A stretch of 41,349 nucleotides of DNA, taken from assembly GCA_021204585.1 (NCBI GenBank), contig JAJPZC010000128.1, positions 5,264 to 46,612 on the forward strand, written 5' to 3'. Origin of the DNA: Clostridia bacterium (lineage in GTDB: Bacteria > Bacillota > Clostridia > Christensenellales > Borkfalkiaceae). A model generated the notes under the pieces. That model did not search any database. It saw nothing but the letters and a program-made list of their open reading frames with translations, and was not told the origin of the DNA. This document shows, piece by piece, positions 24,649-32,470 of the stretch (position 1 is the first letter of the stretch; every line of letters begins with the position of its first letter). The translations under genes were made by a program, and so were the position numbers.

Positions 24649-24740
24649 TCCCCAGTATTCCGGCCCATACACAGGGCCCATACATCCGGACCCAATAAAC
24701 AGGGCCAATATACCCGGGCCGGCAGCATTATCCGGTTCCG
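24649..24740. repeat. Degenerate GGGCCCATA-type repeats in the trpD-trpC spacer
   Basis: Four to five imperfect copies of a roughly 15-bp unit (GGCCCATACACAG, GGCCCATACATCC, ACCCAATAAACAG, GGCCAATATACCC) fill the gap. No gene or promoter is seen. Confidence 0.55.
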
Positions 24741-24772
24741 TAAAGAAACACACAGGGCGCAGGGAGAGCAGT

Positions 24773-25591
24773 ATGGCAGAAAACATTCTGGAAACCATTG
24801 CCGGATATACAAGGGAGCGCGTGGCGGAGCACAAGGCAAAGCTGCCTCTTGCAGACTGCATGCAGATGGCGGAAGACATTCATGCGAAGGACGGGCTTGT
24901 ACTTGAGACCAACCCGTTCTACAGGGCCCTTGCAAAGCCCGGCATATCCTTCATATGCGAGATAAAGAGGGCTTCCCCGTCCAAAGGGCTCATAGCCCCT
25001 GTCTTTCCGTATCTGGACATAGCGAGGGAGTATACGGAGGCGGGCGCAGATGCCATCTCAGTGCTCACGGAGCCCCGTTTCTTCCAGGGCAGCGATGACA
25101 TCTTCCGTGAGATACGTGCCTTCACCAAGACCCCCATGATCCGCAAGGACTTCACCGTGGATGAGTACATGATATACGAAGCCAAGACCCTTGGCGCGGA
25201 TGCAGTCCTTCTAATAGTATCCCTCTTAAGCAAAGACCAGCTGCAGGAGTATCTGGGCATTGCGCACAGTTTAGGGCTTGCGGCGCTTGTGGAGGCGCAT
25301 GATGAGGCCGAGATCCGGACCGCAGTCTCCTGCGGGGCGCATATTCTGGGGGTTAACAACAGGAACCTCAAGGACTTTACCGTGGACATCATGAACTCCG
25401 TCCGTCTAAGGAAGCAGGTGCCCAGCGAGGTGCTGTTCGTGTCGGAGAGCGGCATGAAGACCAGGGAGAACATACAGACCCTTGAGGCCAACGGCGTTAA
25501 CGCCGTGCTCATAGGCGAGACCCTCATGAGGTCTCCGGACAAGGCTGCAGAGATAGCCAGGCTCCGCGGCACCAAAGGGGGCCAGGCATGA
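24773..25591 (+). CDS. trpC: Indole-3-glycerol phosphate synthase
   Basis: Forms the indole ring from CdRP. The 272-residue TIM-barrel protein has the catalytic region EIKRASPSKG, MIRKDFTVD, VNNRNLKDF and the phosphate-binding SESGM and IGETLMRS. It is a stand-alone protein, not fused to TrpF. The ATG at 24773 follows AGGGAGAG. The stop overlaps trpF by ATGA. Confidence 0.96.
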   Translation: MAENILETIAGYTRERVAEHKAKLPLADCMQMAEDIHAKDGLVLETNPFYRALAKPGISFICEIKRASPSKGLIAPVFPYLDIAREYTEAGADAISVLTEPRFFQGSDDIFREIRAFTKTPMIRKDFTVDEYMIYEAKTLGADAVLLIVSLLSKDQLQEYLGIAHSLGLAALVEAHDEAEIRTAVSCGAHILGVNNRNLKDFTVDIMNSVRLRKQVPSEVLFVSESGMKTRENIQTLEANGVNAVLIGETLMRSPDKAAEIARLRGTKGGQA

Positions 25592-26190
25592 GAATCAAGA
25601 TATGCGGCCTCACAAGGCCGGAGGACATCCTGGCCGCAAACAGAATCCGTCCGGACTACATAGGCTTTGTCTTTGCCACAGGCAGGCGCAGAACCGTATC
25701 CAAAGAGACGGCTAAACAGCTGAAGGCCCTTCTGGACCCGTCCATAGCGGCTGTGGGAGTGTTCGTAGACCAGAGCACGGAAGAGATAGCGGACCTTTTG
25801 AGGCAGGGGATCATAGACATTGCGCAGCTGCACGGCAATGAGACGGAAGAGCAGGTGAGGGAGATCAAGGCCCTCACCGGCAAGCCCGTCATAAAGGCCC
25901 TCAGGGTTACCTGCAAAGAAGACATCCTGCGGTGGCAGGACTCAGAGGCGGACTTTCTGCTGCTGGATGCTGGGCAGGGGAGCGGAGAGCAGTTCGACTG
26001 GTCCCTCCTGTCTGCGGCGTCCAGGCCGTATTTTCTGGCCGGAGGGATTAACACGGGAAACATTGCGGAGGCACTCAAGATGCCGGGGCTGTACTGCATA
26101 GACGTAAGCTCCGGGGCGGAGACGGACGGCCGCAAGGACCCCGCCAAAATGCAGGCCCTCGCGGAGGCGGCGCACGGCTTCAAAGCATAG
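25588..26190 (+). CDS. trpF: Phosphoribosylanthranilate isomerase
   Basis: Amadori rearrangement step between TrpD and TrpC. The 200-residue product begins with the catalytic MRIKICGLTRPED (Cys in KICG) and has LLDAG and the phosphate-binding LAGGINTGN and DVSSGAE motifs. It is translationally coupled to trpC (4-bp overlap). It is followed by a 196-bp gap before trpB. Confidence 0.96.
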   Translation: MRIKICGLTRPEDILAANRIRPDYIGFVFATGRRRTVSKETAKQLKALLDPSIAAVGVFVDQSTEEIADLLRQGIIDIAQLHGNETEEQVREIKALTGKPVIKALRVTCKEDILRWQDSEADFLLLDAGQGSGEQFDWSLLSAASRPYFLAGGINTGNIAEALKMPGLYCIDVSSGAETDGRKDPAKMQALAEAAHGFKA

Positions 26191-26215
26191 CGCAGCGGCC
26201 ATAAAAAGCACTGTC

Positions 26216-26232
26216 TGCGGCATATTGCCGCA
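26216..26232 (+). other. Perfect hairpin in the trpF-trpB gap
   Basis: TGCGGCA-TAT-TGCCGCA, without a T run. It sits in the longest spacer inside the trp operon. It may be an RNA-processing or stability element separating trpEGDCF from trpBA. No promoter was recognised in the gap. Confidence 0.45.
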
Positions 26233-26386
26233 TGAATCCGTGCAAGAGAGCAAAACAGGAATAATACGGGGCATAAACCCGTTATCCAAGGCATATACCC
26301 GCACGTATTCTTTTGGAAAAAGCAAAGGTGCGGAAGAGATAAAGAGACCTGCCGGCAAGGCAGGGGTATCTTAAGGAGCGTACATT

Positions 26387-27571
26387 ATGAGCAAGGGAAG
26401 ATATGGCATATACGGAGGGCAGTACATCTCCGAGACGCTCATGAATGAGCTGTACAGGCTGGAAGAGTGCTATGAGGAGTGCAAGAAGGACCCGGAGTTC
26501 AGGGCGGAGCTGCACAGGCTCCTCTGCGAGTACGCCGGAAGGCCTTCCATGCTGTACTATGCGGAGAAGATGACAAAGGACTTAGGCGGCGCGAAGATAT
26601 ACTTGAAGCGCGAGGATCTCAACCACACAGGGGCGCACAAGATAAACAACTGTCTGGGGCAGGCGCTTGTCGCAAAGCGCATGGGCAAGACAAGGCTCAT
26701 AGCAGAGACGGGCGCAGGGCAGCACGGCGTGGCAACGGCAACCGTTGCGGCTCTGCTTGGCATGGAGTGCGAAGTGTACATGGGCAAGGTAGACACGGAC
26801 AGACAGGCCCTCAACGTATACAGGATGGAGCTTCTGGGCGCCAAGGTGACTCCCGTCATGACGGGCACACAGACTCTGAAGGACGCCATAAACGAGGCCA
26901 TGAGGGACTGGAGCTGCAGGGTGCAGGACACCCATTACATGATAGGTTCCGTAATGGGGCCCCATCCCTTCCCCATGATGGTCCGTGACTTCCAGAGCGT
27001 AATATCCAAAGAGGCACGCAGGCAGATTCTGGAGAAGGAAGGCAGGCTCCCCACAGCCGTTGTGGCCTGCGTTGGAGGCGGATCCAATGCGATGGGCATG
27101 TTCTACAACTTCATCCCGGACAAGGACGTGGAGCTCATTGGCTGCGAGGCGGCAGGAAAGGGAGTGGACACGGCCCTCACGGCCGCAACGGTTGCAACAG
27201 GCTCCGTGGGCATCTTCCACGGCATGAAGTCCATGTTCTGCCAGGATGAGTACGGCCAGATAGCCCCCGTGTACTCCATCTCGGCCGGCCTTGACTATCC
27301 CGGCATAGGACCGGAGCATGCATGGCTCCATGACACCGGCAGGGCCACTTACGTGCCCATCACGGATGATGAAGCCGTGGACGCCTTTGAGTATCTGGCG
27401 CGCACAGAGGGCATCATATGCGCCGTTGAAAGCGCCCACGCCATTGCCGAGGTGCGCAAGATAGCAAAGAATTACAGCCCGGACCAGAGCATCATAGTAT
27501 GCCTCTCCGGACGCGGGGACAAGGACGTTGCCGCCATTGCACGCTACCGCGGCGTGGATTTGAGGGACTGA
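26387..27571 (+). CDS. trpB: Tryptophan synthase beta chain
   Basis: PLP enzyme that condenses indole and serine. The 394-residue TrpB1-type protein has the PLP lysine Lys85 in [10 protein letters not shown], the phosphate-binding loop [10 protein letters not shown], and GRFG-like N-terminal [16 protein letters not shown] precedes the ATG. It works with TrpA, 27 bp downstream. Confidence 0.97.
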   Translation: MSKGRYGIYGGQYISETLMNELYRLEECYEECKKDPEFRAELHRLLCEYAGRPSMLYYAEKMTKDLGGAKIYLKREDLNHTGAHKINNCLGQALVAKRMGKTRLIAETGAGQHGVATATVAALLGMECEVYMGKVDTDRQALNVYRMELLGAKVTPVMTGTQTLKDAINEAMRDWSCRVQDTHYMIGSVMGPHPFPMMVRDFQSVISKEARRQILEKEGRLPTAVVACVGGGSNAMGMFYNFIPDKDVELIGCEAAGKGVDTALTAATVATGSVGIFHGMKSMFCQDEYGQIAPVYSISAGLDYPGIGPEHAWLHDTGRATYVPITDDEAVDAFEYLARTEGIICAVESAHAIAEVRKIAKNYSPDQSIIVCLSGRGDKDVAAIARYRGVDLRD

Positions 27572-27598
27572 AGGCCCGGGAGCAAAGGAAGGTGAATC

Positions 27599-28441
27599 AT
27601 GACAGAGCAGAATACAGACATAAAAACCGGGGCAAGGCCCGTCCTGCACAACAAGCTTCCGCAGGTCTTCTCAACGCCCAACCACAAGGCGTTCATACCA
27701 TTTATAACTGCAGGAGACCCCACGCCGGAGGACACGGTGTCCTTCATCCTTAAGATGTTTGACGCCGGTGCAGACCTTGTGGAGATAGGCATACCCTTCT
27801 CAGATCCTACGGCAGAGGGAGTGGTGATCCAAGAGGCAAGCCTCCGTGCCCTTAAGGGCGGCATGACAACGGACAAAGCCTTTGAGATAGTGGAAAAAGT
27901 CCGCGAGAAGACAGACAAGCCCCTTGTCTTCATGACGTACATCAACCCCGTCTTCCATTACGGCTATGATGCCTTCTTTGCAAGGTGCGAAAAGCTTGGC
28001 ATAGACGGCATCGTGGTTCCGGACGTGCCCTTTGAAGAGCGTGAAGAGGTCTTAGGCCCCGCCAACGCCCACAACGTAAGCCTCATCTCAATGATATCCC
28101 CCACATCAGAAAGCCGCATCCAAAGCATTGCCAGAGAGGCGGAAGGCTATATATACGTTGTCTCCTCCATGGGAGTCACAGGCATGCGCGGGCAGATAAC
28201 CACGGACATAGGCGCAATGGTGCGCAGCATCCGTGCCGTCACAGACGTTCCCTGTGCCGTAGGCTTCGGCATCTCCAGCCCCGAACAGGCCGCTAAAATG
28301 GCCGCTGTCTCAGACGGTGCCATCGTGGGCAGCGCCGTGGTCAACATCATCGCAAAGTACGGCTCCGGTGCCGGGGACAAAGTGGCAGACTTCGTCCGCT
28401 CCATGAAGGCCGCCATCGCAGCCCTCCCCGCAGGCAACTGA
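27599..28441 (+). CDS. trpA: Tryptophan synthase alpha chain
   Basis: Cleaves indole-3-glycerol phosphate and passes indole to TrpB. The 280-residue TIM barrel has a ~28-residue N-terminal extension, then FITAGDP and VEIGIPFSDPTAEG. Catalytic Glu49 of the E. coli enzyme corresponds to Glu62. The position of Asp60 holds Glu73 (TAEG), a variant I recall from other bacterial TrpA proteins, so activity is still expected. GGAAGGTG precedes the start. Last gene of the operon; a terminator follows. Confidence 0.96.
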   Translation: MTEQNTDIKTGARPVLHNKLPQVFSTPNHKAFIPFITAGDPTPEDTVSFILKMFDAGADLVEIGIPFSDPTAEGVVIQEASLRALKGGMTTDKAFEIVEKVREKTDKPLVFMTYINPVFHYGYDAFFARCEKLGIDGIVVPDVPFEEREEVLGPANAHNVSLISMISPTSESRIQSIAREAEGYIYVVSSMGVTGMRGQITTDIGAMVRSIRAVTDVPCAVGFGISSPEQAAKMAAVSDGAIVGSAVVNIIAKYGSGAGDKVADFVRSMKAAIAALPAGN

Positions 28442-28453
28442 GGCATTTCATCC

Positions 28454-28477
28454 GGCCGGCTCTGCCGGCCATTCTTT
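28454..28477 (+). terminator. Terminator of the trp operon
   Basis: GGCCGGC-TCT-GCCGGCC followed by ATTCTTTT. The hairpin and flank closely match 19083-19107 after the HIT gene. Confidence 0.85.
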
Positions 28478-28547
28478 TGCCCGTCTGCACCCCAAGGCTC
28501 CAATCCGGGGCTGGCAGTTTGCCTGGCAAAACATTATTACTGTTCAT

Positions 28548-28581
28548 GTTTTATTTCAAAAAACGTCACTGAAAGGGCTAT
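28548..28581 (+). repeat. Single degenerate copy of the 33-bp A-tract unit
   Basis: ATTTCAAAAAACGTCACTG followed by AAAGGG and TATATTTC resembles one unit of the 19176 array. It is preceded, as there, by TGTTCATRTTTTAT and by the same GGCCGGC hairpin, so the two spacers appear to share an ancestor of about 130 bp. Confidence 0.6.
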
Positions 28582-28599
28582 ATTTCAGGGGTATTCAGC

Positions 28600-28627
28600 T
28601 TGACTGCCCCATGGCGGGTCATATAAT
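28600..28627 (+). promoter_or_regulatory. Promoter of the HicB-like gene
   Basis: TTGACT (28600-28605), 16-bp spacer, TATAAT (28622-28627). Confidence 0.8.
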
Positions 28628-28665
28628 GGCTTATCCGGCCGCAACAGGCTTATATGGAGGCCATT

Positions 28666-28926
28666 ATGAGAGAATATACATTCATGGCAGTGTTTGAACC
28701 CGGAAGGAAAGGGGAGTACTTCGTGTACTTTCCGGATGTCCCCGGATGCACAAGCTGGGGCAGGAATCTGAAGCATGCCAGAGAGCAGGCGCATGAGGCT
28801 CTGGCATTACATCTTGGGGCAATGCTTGAAGACGGGGAAGAGATTCCCGTCCCGTCTGAGAACCCTGAGATTCATCCCGGCACAGAAGAAGGTTACAAGA
28901 CAGGTTTCATAACGGTACGGATATGA
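28666..28926 (+). CDS. Orphan HicB-like protein
   Basis: The 86-residue protein has the HicB-type degraded RNase-H fold pattern: EYTFMAVFEP, GEYFVYFPDVPGCTSWG, then the helix REQAHEALALHLGAMLEDGEEIPVPS. HicB normally neutralises the HicA mRNA interferase, but no HicA-like gene lies on either side. No C-terminal DNA-binding helix-turn-helix is evident. The ATG at 28666 follows TGGAGG by 5 bases; an ATG at 28654 overlaps that site. It may be a solitary antitoxin-like protein or a remnant. Confidence 0.8.
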   Translation: MREYTFMAVFEPGRKGEYFVYFPDVPGCTSWGRNLKHAREQAHEALALHLGAMLEDGEEIPVPSENPEIHPGTEEGYKTGFITVRI

Positions 28927-28934
28927 CCTGCGCG

Positions 28935-28962
28935 GCTGTGTGAATAGTGCTGTGTGAATAGT
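28935..28962. repeat. 14-bp direct repeat GCTGTGTGAATAGT x2
   Basis: Two perfect adjacent copies after the HicB-like gene, upstream of the next promoter. A related TGTGTGAACAGTAT occurs at 20842-20855. Confidence 0.85.
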
Positions 28963-28985
28963 ATGTGAGTCTTTGGACGGCGGGT

Positions 28986-29014
28986 TTGACATTTCCCGCC
29001 CTTTGCCATATAAT
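28986..29014 (+). promoter_or_regulatory. Near-consensus promoter of the LOG-family gene
   Basis: TTGACA (28986-28991), 17-bp spacer, TATAAT (29009-29014): both boxes and the spacing match the sigma-A consensus. Confidence 0.92.
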
Positions 29015-29052
29015 ACGGGTATCACACAGGAAGATAAGAAGTCAGGTACAGT

Positions 29053-29637
29053 ATGAAGATTTGCGTATTCGGCGCATCCAGCGCAACTATAGACAAGAAG
29101 TACATAGAGGCCGTGGAAGACCTTGGAGAAAAGATGGCCCAAAAGGGTCACTCTTTGGTGTTCGGCGCAGGCGCCACAGGGCTTATGGGAGCCGCTGCAA
29201 GGGGCGTCAAGCGCGGAGGCGGCTTCATTCACGGCATCATACCGGAGTTCTTCAAGGAACAGGGCGTGGAAATCATATACCAGGAGTGCGATGAGCTCAC
29301 CTACACAGGCACCATGGCGGAAAGAAAATTCCTCATGGAGCAGGATGCGGACGCCTTCATCGTAACCCCCGGCGGCATCGGAACCTTTGAAGAGTTCTAT
29401 GAAGTGCTTACCCTGAAGCAGCTGGGCCAGCATAACAAGGCCATAGTCATTTTCAACATAGACAGGTATTACAGGGAGCTTGAGGACTTCATGTGCAGAG
29501 TGGAGGAAAAGGGTTTCATAACCCCGGACTGCCATAAGCTCTACGCATACTGCTCCACGGCGGAGGAGATTCTGGACTACCTTGAATCTTACGTGCCCTA
29601 CACCGGGGACTTGAAGAGGCTCAAGCCCAACTCATAG
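29053..29637 (+). CDS. LOG-family nucleoside monophosphate phosphoribohydrolase
   Basis: The 194-residue Rossmann-type protein belongs to the family once labelled lysine decarboxylase-like. Family members release free base from nucleoside 5'-monophosphates (cytokinin activation in plants and some bacteria). It shows GAGATGLMGAAARG (38-51), the MAERKFLM Arg-Lys pair (91-92), and the hallmark PGGIGTFEE (106-114). It has its own consensus promoter. It is followed after 3 bp by a phosphatase gene. The natural substrate is not predictable. Confidence 0.92.
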   Translation: MKICVFGASSATIDKKYIEAVEDLGEKMAQKGHSLVFGAGATGLMGAAARGVKRGGGFIHGIIPEFFKEQGVEIIYQECDELTYTGTMAERKFLMEQDADAFIVTPGGIGTFEEFYEVLTLKQLGQHNKAIVIFNIDRYYRELEDFMCRVEEKGFITPDCHKLYAYCSTAEEILDYLESYVPYTGDLKRLKPNS

Positions 29638-29640
29638 GAT

Positions 29641-30126
29641 ATGCTGGACGTCATCTTTGTCTGCTACGGAAACATATGCCGCTCCCCGTCCGCTGAGATA
29701 ATCTTCAAGGACATCCTGCAAAGAGAGGGCTGTGCGGATCTGGTGCGTGTCTCATCCCGCGCCACCTCGGACTGCGTTGCGGGCGCCCATCTGTACAGGG
29801 AAGCAAAGAAGGAGCTGGAAAGGCGGGGCCTTGGGCAGTACGGCGAGAACCACAAGGCCCGCAAGATAACCATGCATGAGATCCAGCGCAGCGACTTCAT
29901 TCTTATAATGGATGAGTACAACTACATAGGCATGCAGGAGATAACGGGCGGCAAGTACATGGACAAGGTGATAAAGCTCCGGCGCTTTTCCAAGGACTTT
30001 GACGGCGTGACGGAAGATATAGACGACCCCTGGTACACCCGTGAGTTTTCACGTGCCTTTGACGAGATCCAGGCAGGGTGCGAGGGCTTCTTTGAAGCCG
30101 TCAAGCCCCTCATATGCAGCAAATAA
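29641..30126 (+). CDS. Low-molecular-weight protein-tyrosine phosphatase
   Basis: Cytosolic phosphatase of 161 residues. The P-loop VCYGNICRSPS gives C8-X5-R14 with the catalytic Cys and Arg, and the general acid is Asp129 in DDPWYT. It is translationally close to the upstream LOG gene (3-bp gap). A hairpin AAGCCCC-TCAC-GGGGCTT (30125-30142) overlaps the stop codon. Confidence 0.94.
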   Translation: MLDVIFVCYGNICRSPSAEIIFKDILQREGCADLVRVSSRATSDCVAGAHLYREAKKELERRGLGQYGENHKARKITMHEIQRSDFILIMDEYNYIGMQEITGGKYMDKVIKLRRFSKDFDGVTEDIDDPWYTREFSRAFDEIQAGCEGFFEAVKPLICSK

Positions 30127-30142
30127 GCCCCTCACGGGGCTT
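30125..30142 (+). terminator. Hairpin at the end of the phosphatase gene
   Basis: AAGCCCC-TCAC-GGGGCTT, with only CATATAT after it. Possible weak terminator. Confidence 0.45.
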
Positions 30143-30242
30143 CATATATGCGGCCGGACAGCCGCACACGGACCCGTACGGGCCGCACACAAGGCCTCTT
30201 GGGCCGGATATACAGCCGCAAGGCACAAAGTGGAGGAATGAT

Positions 30243-31382
30243 ATGAGCAATGTGAGAGCGCCTCAGCGCTATGATTTCGTGGGCAGCTTCCTGCGCCCGC
30301 AGCGTCTCAAGGACGCACGTGCAAAGTTTGCGAAGGGCGAGATGGATGCGGCAGAGCTGAAGTCCGTTGAGGATGACGCCATAGCCGAGGTTGTGGCCCG
30401 CCAGAAGGTGCTGGGATACCACATCATAACGGACGGAGAGTTCAGAAGAGCCACATGGCACCTGGACTTCATGTGGGGCTTCAAGGGTGTGGCCCATACG
30501 AAGACAGCCACCGGAATACCCTTCCATGATGAGCCTGCAATGATAGACGATACCTATCTGGACGGCAAAGTCTCCCTGGAGGGGGAGCATCCCTTCGTGT
30601 CCCATTACCGCTACGTAAAGGCCTTTGAAGACGCCAACACCGCTGCAAAGCAGACGATGCCCTCTCCGGCACAGTTCCTGGAGCAGATGACTTTCCCTAT
30701 GAGCATGGAGGCCACAGAGAAGTACTATCCCCTGCCCGGAGGCGGAGTGGACATGGATGCCCTGATGGCAGACATTGCCGAAGGCTATAAGAAGGTCATA
30801 CAGCAGCTTTATGCCGCAGGATGCCGCAACATACAGTTCGATGACTGCACCTGGGGCTGCTTTGTTGACCCCACGGCAGAGTTCATCTTCGGACGCAGCA
30901 AGGAAGAGCTCAAGGTCCTTGAGAAGCAGTTCGTGCAGATAAACAACATGGCAATAGAGGGCAAGCCCGATGACCTCGTTATCAACACACACATCTGCCG
31001 CGGCAACTTCCATTCCACATGGGCCTGCCAGGGCGGCTACGACCCCATAGCCGAACTCGTATTCGGCGGCGAGAACGTCAACGCCTTCTACCTCGAGTTC
31101 GATGACGCCCGCTCCGGCTCCTTTGAGCCCCTCAAGTACGTCTCCGGAGACAAGAAAGTGGTCCTGGGGCTCATAACCACGAAGAGTCCTTTCCTTGAAG
31201 ACAAGACAGCCGTAAAGGCCCGCATAGAAGAAGCTTCCAAATACATCCCCCTGGAGCGCCTCTGCCTCTCCCCGCAGTGCGGCTTCGCATCCTGTGAGAT
31301 AGGCAACAAACTCACAGAGGCCCAGCAGTGGGCAAAGCTCCGCCTCGTCAAGGAGATCGCCGAAGAGGTCTGGGGCAAGTAA
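30243..31382 (+). CDS. MetE-like cobalamin-independent methyltransferase
   Basis: The 379-residue protein corresponds to the C-terminal half of MetE (YxjG/YxjH-like single-domain group), likely moving a methyl group to homocysteine or a related thiol with a zinc site. It starts YDFVGSFLRPQRLKDAR and has FDDCTWG, the metal-site segment NTHICRGN (His, Cys), YLEFDDARSG and QCGFAS (Cys). The MetE N-terminal domain is missing, as usual for this group. The methyl donor is uncertain. The ATG at 30243 follows GTGGAGGAATGAT; the frame opens upstream through repetitive spacer. Confidence 0.88.
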   Translation: MSNVRAPQRYDFVGSFLRPQRLKDARAKFAKGEMDAAELKSVEDDAIAEVVARQKVLGYHIITDGEFRRATWHLDFMWGFKGVAHTKTATGIPFHDEPAMIDDTYLDGKVSLEGEHPFVSHYRYVKAFEDANTAAKQTMPSPAQFLEQMTFPMSMEATEKYYPLPGGGVDMDALMADIAEGYKKVIQQLYAAGCRNIQFDDCTWGCFVDPTAEFIFGRSKEELKVLEKQFVQINNMAIEGKPDDLVINTHICRGNFHSTWACQGGYDPIAELVFGGENVNAFYLEFDDARSGSFEPLKYVSGDKKVVLGLITTKSPFLEDKTAVKARIEEASKYIPLERLCLSPQCGFASCEIGNKLTEAQQWAKLRLVKEIAEEVWGK

Positions 31383-31416
31383 TCTGCCAAACGGGCACAC
31401 AACGCAATATAATGCA

Positions 31417-31443
31417 AAGGGAGAGCCAAAACGGTTCTCCCTT
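31417..31443 (+). terminator. Terminator after the MetE-like gene
   Basis: AAGGGAGA...TCTCCCTT with inner GCC/GGT pairing and AATCATT after it. It can also serve the convergent nitroreductase gene. Confidence 0.7.
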
Positions 31444-31504
31444 AATCATTGTCCTGATGCAGTTGAACGGCGCATATGCGCCTTCTAACGGGCTGTATGG
31501 GCCC

Positions 31505-32161
31505 TTATACGAAGATGGCCCGGGTCTGGCCGGAGCCGGCTGCGAAGTGGTACTTTACGATGCCGAGGTCTACTTTGGCATACGGGCCGAAGCCTGCCTT
31601 GGCGGCAACCTTGCCCTCAGGGGTGTAGGTGAAGGTGAACTTCTGCTGGTTTATGGCCGTGGGCGCAAGGAGGGCGGCGGCAACGCCGTCTGCAAACCAT
31701 GAGGGGGCGTCTGCGGGAGCGGATGAGACCTTGTCTGCGGACTTGGACTTGTGGGGCTTGCCCTGCGTGGTGCCGTATCCTATGGCTATTGTCATGCAGA
31801 GCTTCTCGTCGTCTGCGATGATGATGTTCTTCTTGACGGCACTCTTGGAGAAAGAGAGGGCGGTCCAGCATGAGTTGAGGCCAAGCATCTGGGCGGCAAT
31901 GGCAAGGCGTTCGCCGTAATAGCCGCAGAGGTCCGAGAAGTCATCCGTCTTCTTTCCCACGAGGGCAATGTATGCGCTGCAATAGTCAAACCTGCCCTTG
32001 TAGGCGTCCTTTTCGTCCGTTACAAGCTGTATATGAAGCCCGGATTCTGCGTTGCAGGCGTCTGTTTCGGCCTGCAGGGCGGCAACAATGTCCTCCGGGA
32101 TGGGTCTGTCCTGGTAGCTGCGCACGGAGTGGCGCTGCTCCATGGCTTCCTGTATGGTCAT
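31505..32161 (-). CDS. Nitroreductase-family FMN oxidoreductase
   Basis: The 218-residue protein starts MTIQEAMEQRHSVRSYQDRPI, the RxSxRxF-type FMN-phosphate site of nitroreductases. It continues with GYYGERLAIAAQMLGLNSCW and an IGYGTTQGKPHKSKS NAD(P)/FMN loop, then a C-terminal part with APTAINQQKFTF. The substrate cannot be inferred. GGAGGAA precedes the start on the minus strand and TACAAT about 50 bp upstream may be its -10. It converges on the MetE-like gene. Confidence 0.9.
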   Translation of the reverse strand: MTIQEAMEQRHSVRSYQDRPIPEDIVAALQAETDACNAESGLHIQLVTDEKDAYKGRFDYCSAYIALVGKKTDDFSDLCGYYGERLAIAAQMLGLNSCWTALSFSKSAVKKNIIIADDEKLCMTIAIGYGTTQGKPHKSKSADKVSSAPADAPSWFADGVAAALLAPTAINQQKFTFTYTPEGKVAAKAGFGPYAKVDLGIVKYHFAAGSGQTRAIFV

Positions 32162-32316
32162 GATAGGTTCCTCCGGTTGGTTGGGATGCCGTATTCCGGC
32201 ACCGGATATTGTACCACGGAGGGGCGGAAAATGGAAGTGGCCGGAGCATTTTTTGTGGGCGGAAAGATAATGGACAGAGTGTCGAATAATTGAGCAAAGT
32301 GCACAGAAAATGCGAA

Positions 32317-32435
32317 CTCTACTGCGGCGAAGTAGAGAGAAATTGACTGACGGGGTGGGACTTTTGACGGAAGTTAGTGCAATTCTACCAAGCCCCCGTT
32401 TTCACATTCTACTCACGGTAGACAGGCAGAATTGC
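32317..32435. promoter_or_regulatory. Cluster of TCTAC/GTAGA sites upstream of the XRE regulator
   Basis: CTCTACT (32317-32323) with AGTAGAG (32331-32337), TCTACC (32384-32389), and TCTAC (32408-32412) with GTAGA (32418-32422): five half-sites in about 105 bp, two pairs forming inverted repeats. In addition GCAATTCT (32379-32386) mirrors AGAATTGC (32428-32435), the latter abutting the -35 box. Likely operator of the adjacent regulator, by position only. The rest of the 32162-32470 gap shows the nitroreductase upstream region. Confidence 0.5.
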
Positions 32436-32464
32436 TTGTAATTTTCACATTGCTATGCTAAAAT
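32436..32464 (+). promoter_or_regulatory. Promoter of the XRE regulator; transcript probably leaderless
   Basis: TTGTAA (32436-32441), 17-bp spacer, TAAAAT (32459-32464). The ATG begins 7 bp after the -10, where transcription should start, and no ribosome binding site is present. Confidence 0.7.
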
Positions 32465-32470
32465 TGCCGT

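Noticed and set aside
27779-27820. TrpA inactivated by loss of the Asp60 equivalent
   Set aside because: Glu takes its place in TAEG, a variant I recall in other TrpA proteins; the rest of the active site is intact.
28666-28926. Complete HicAB toxin-antitoxin system
   Set aside because: No HicA-like gene lies within the adjacent sequence on either strand.
30132-31400. A 422-codon open frame antisense to the MetE-like gene
   Set aside because: It is the opposite strand of a clear enzyme gene, has no ribosome binding site and a composition typical of an antisense shadow.
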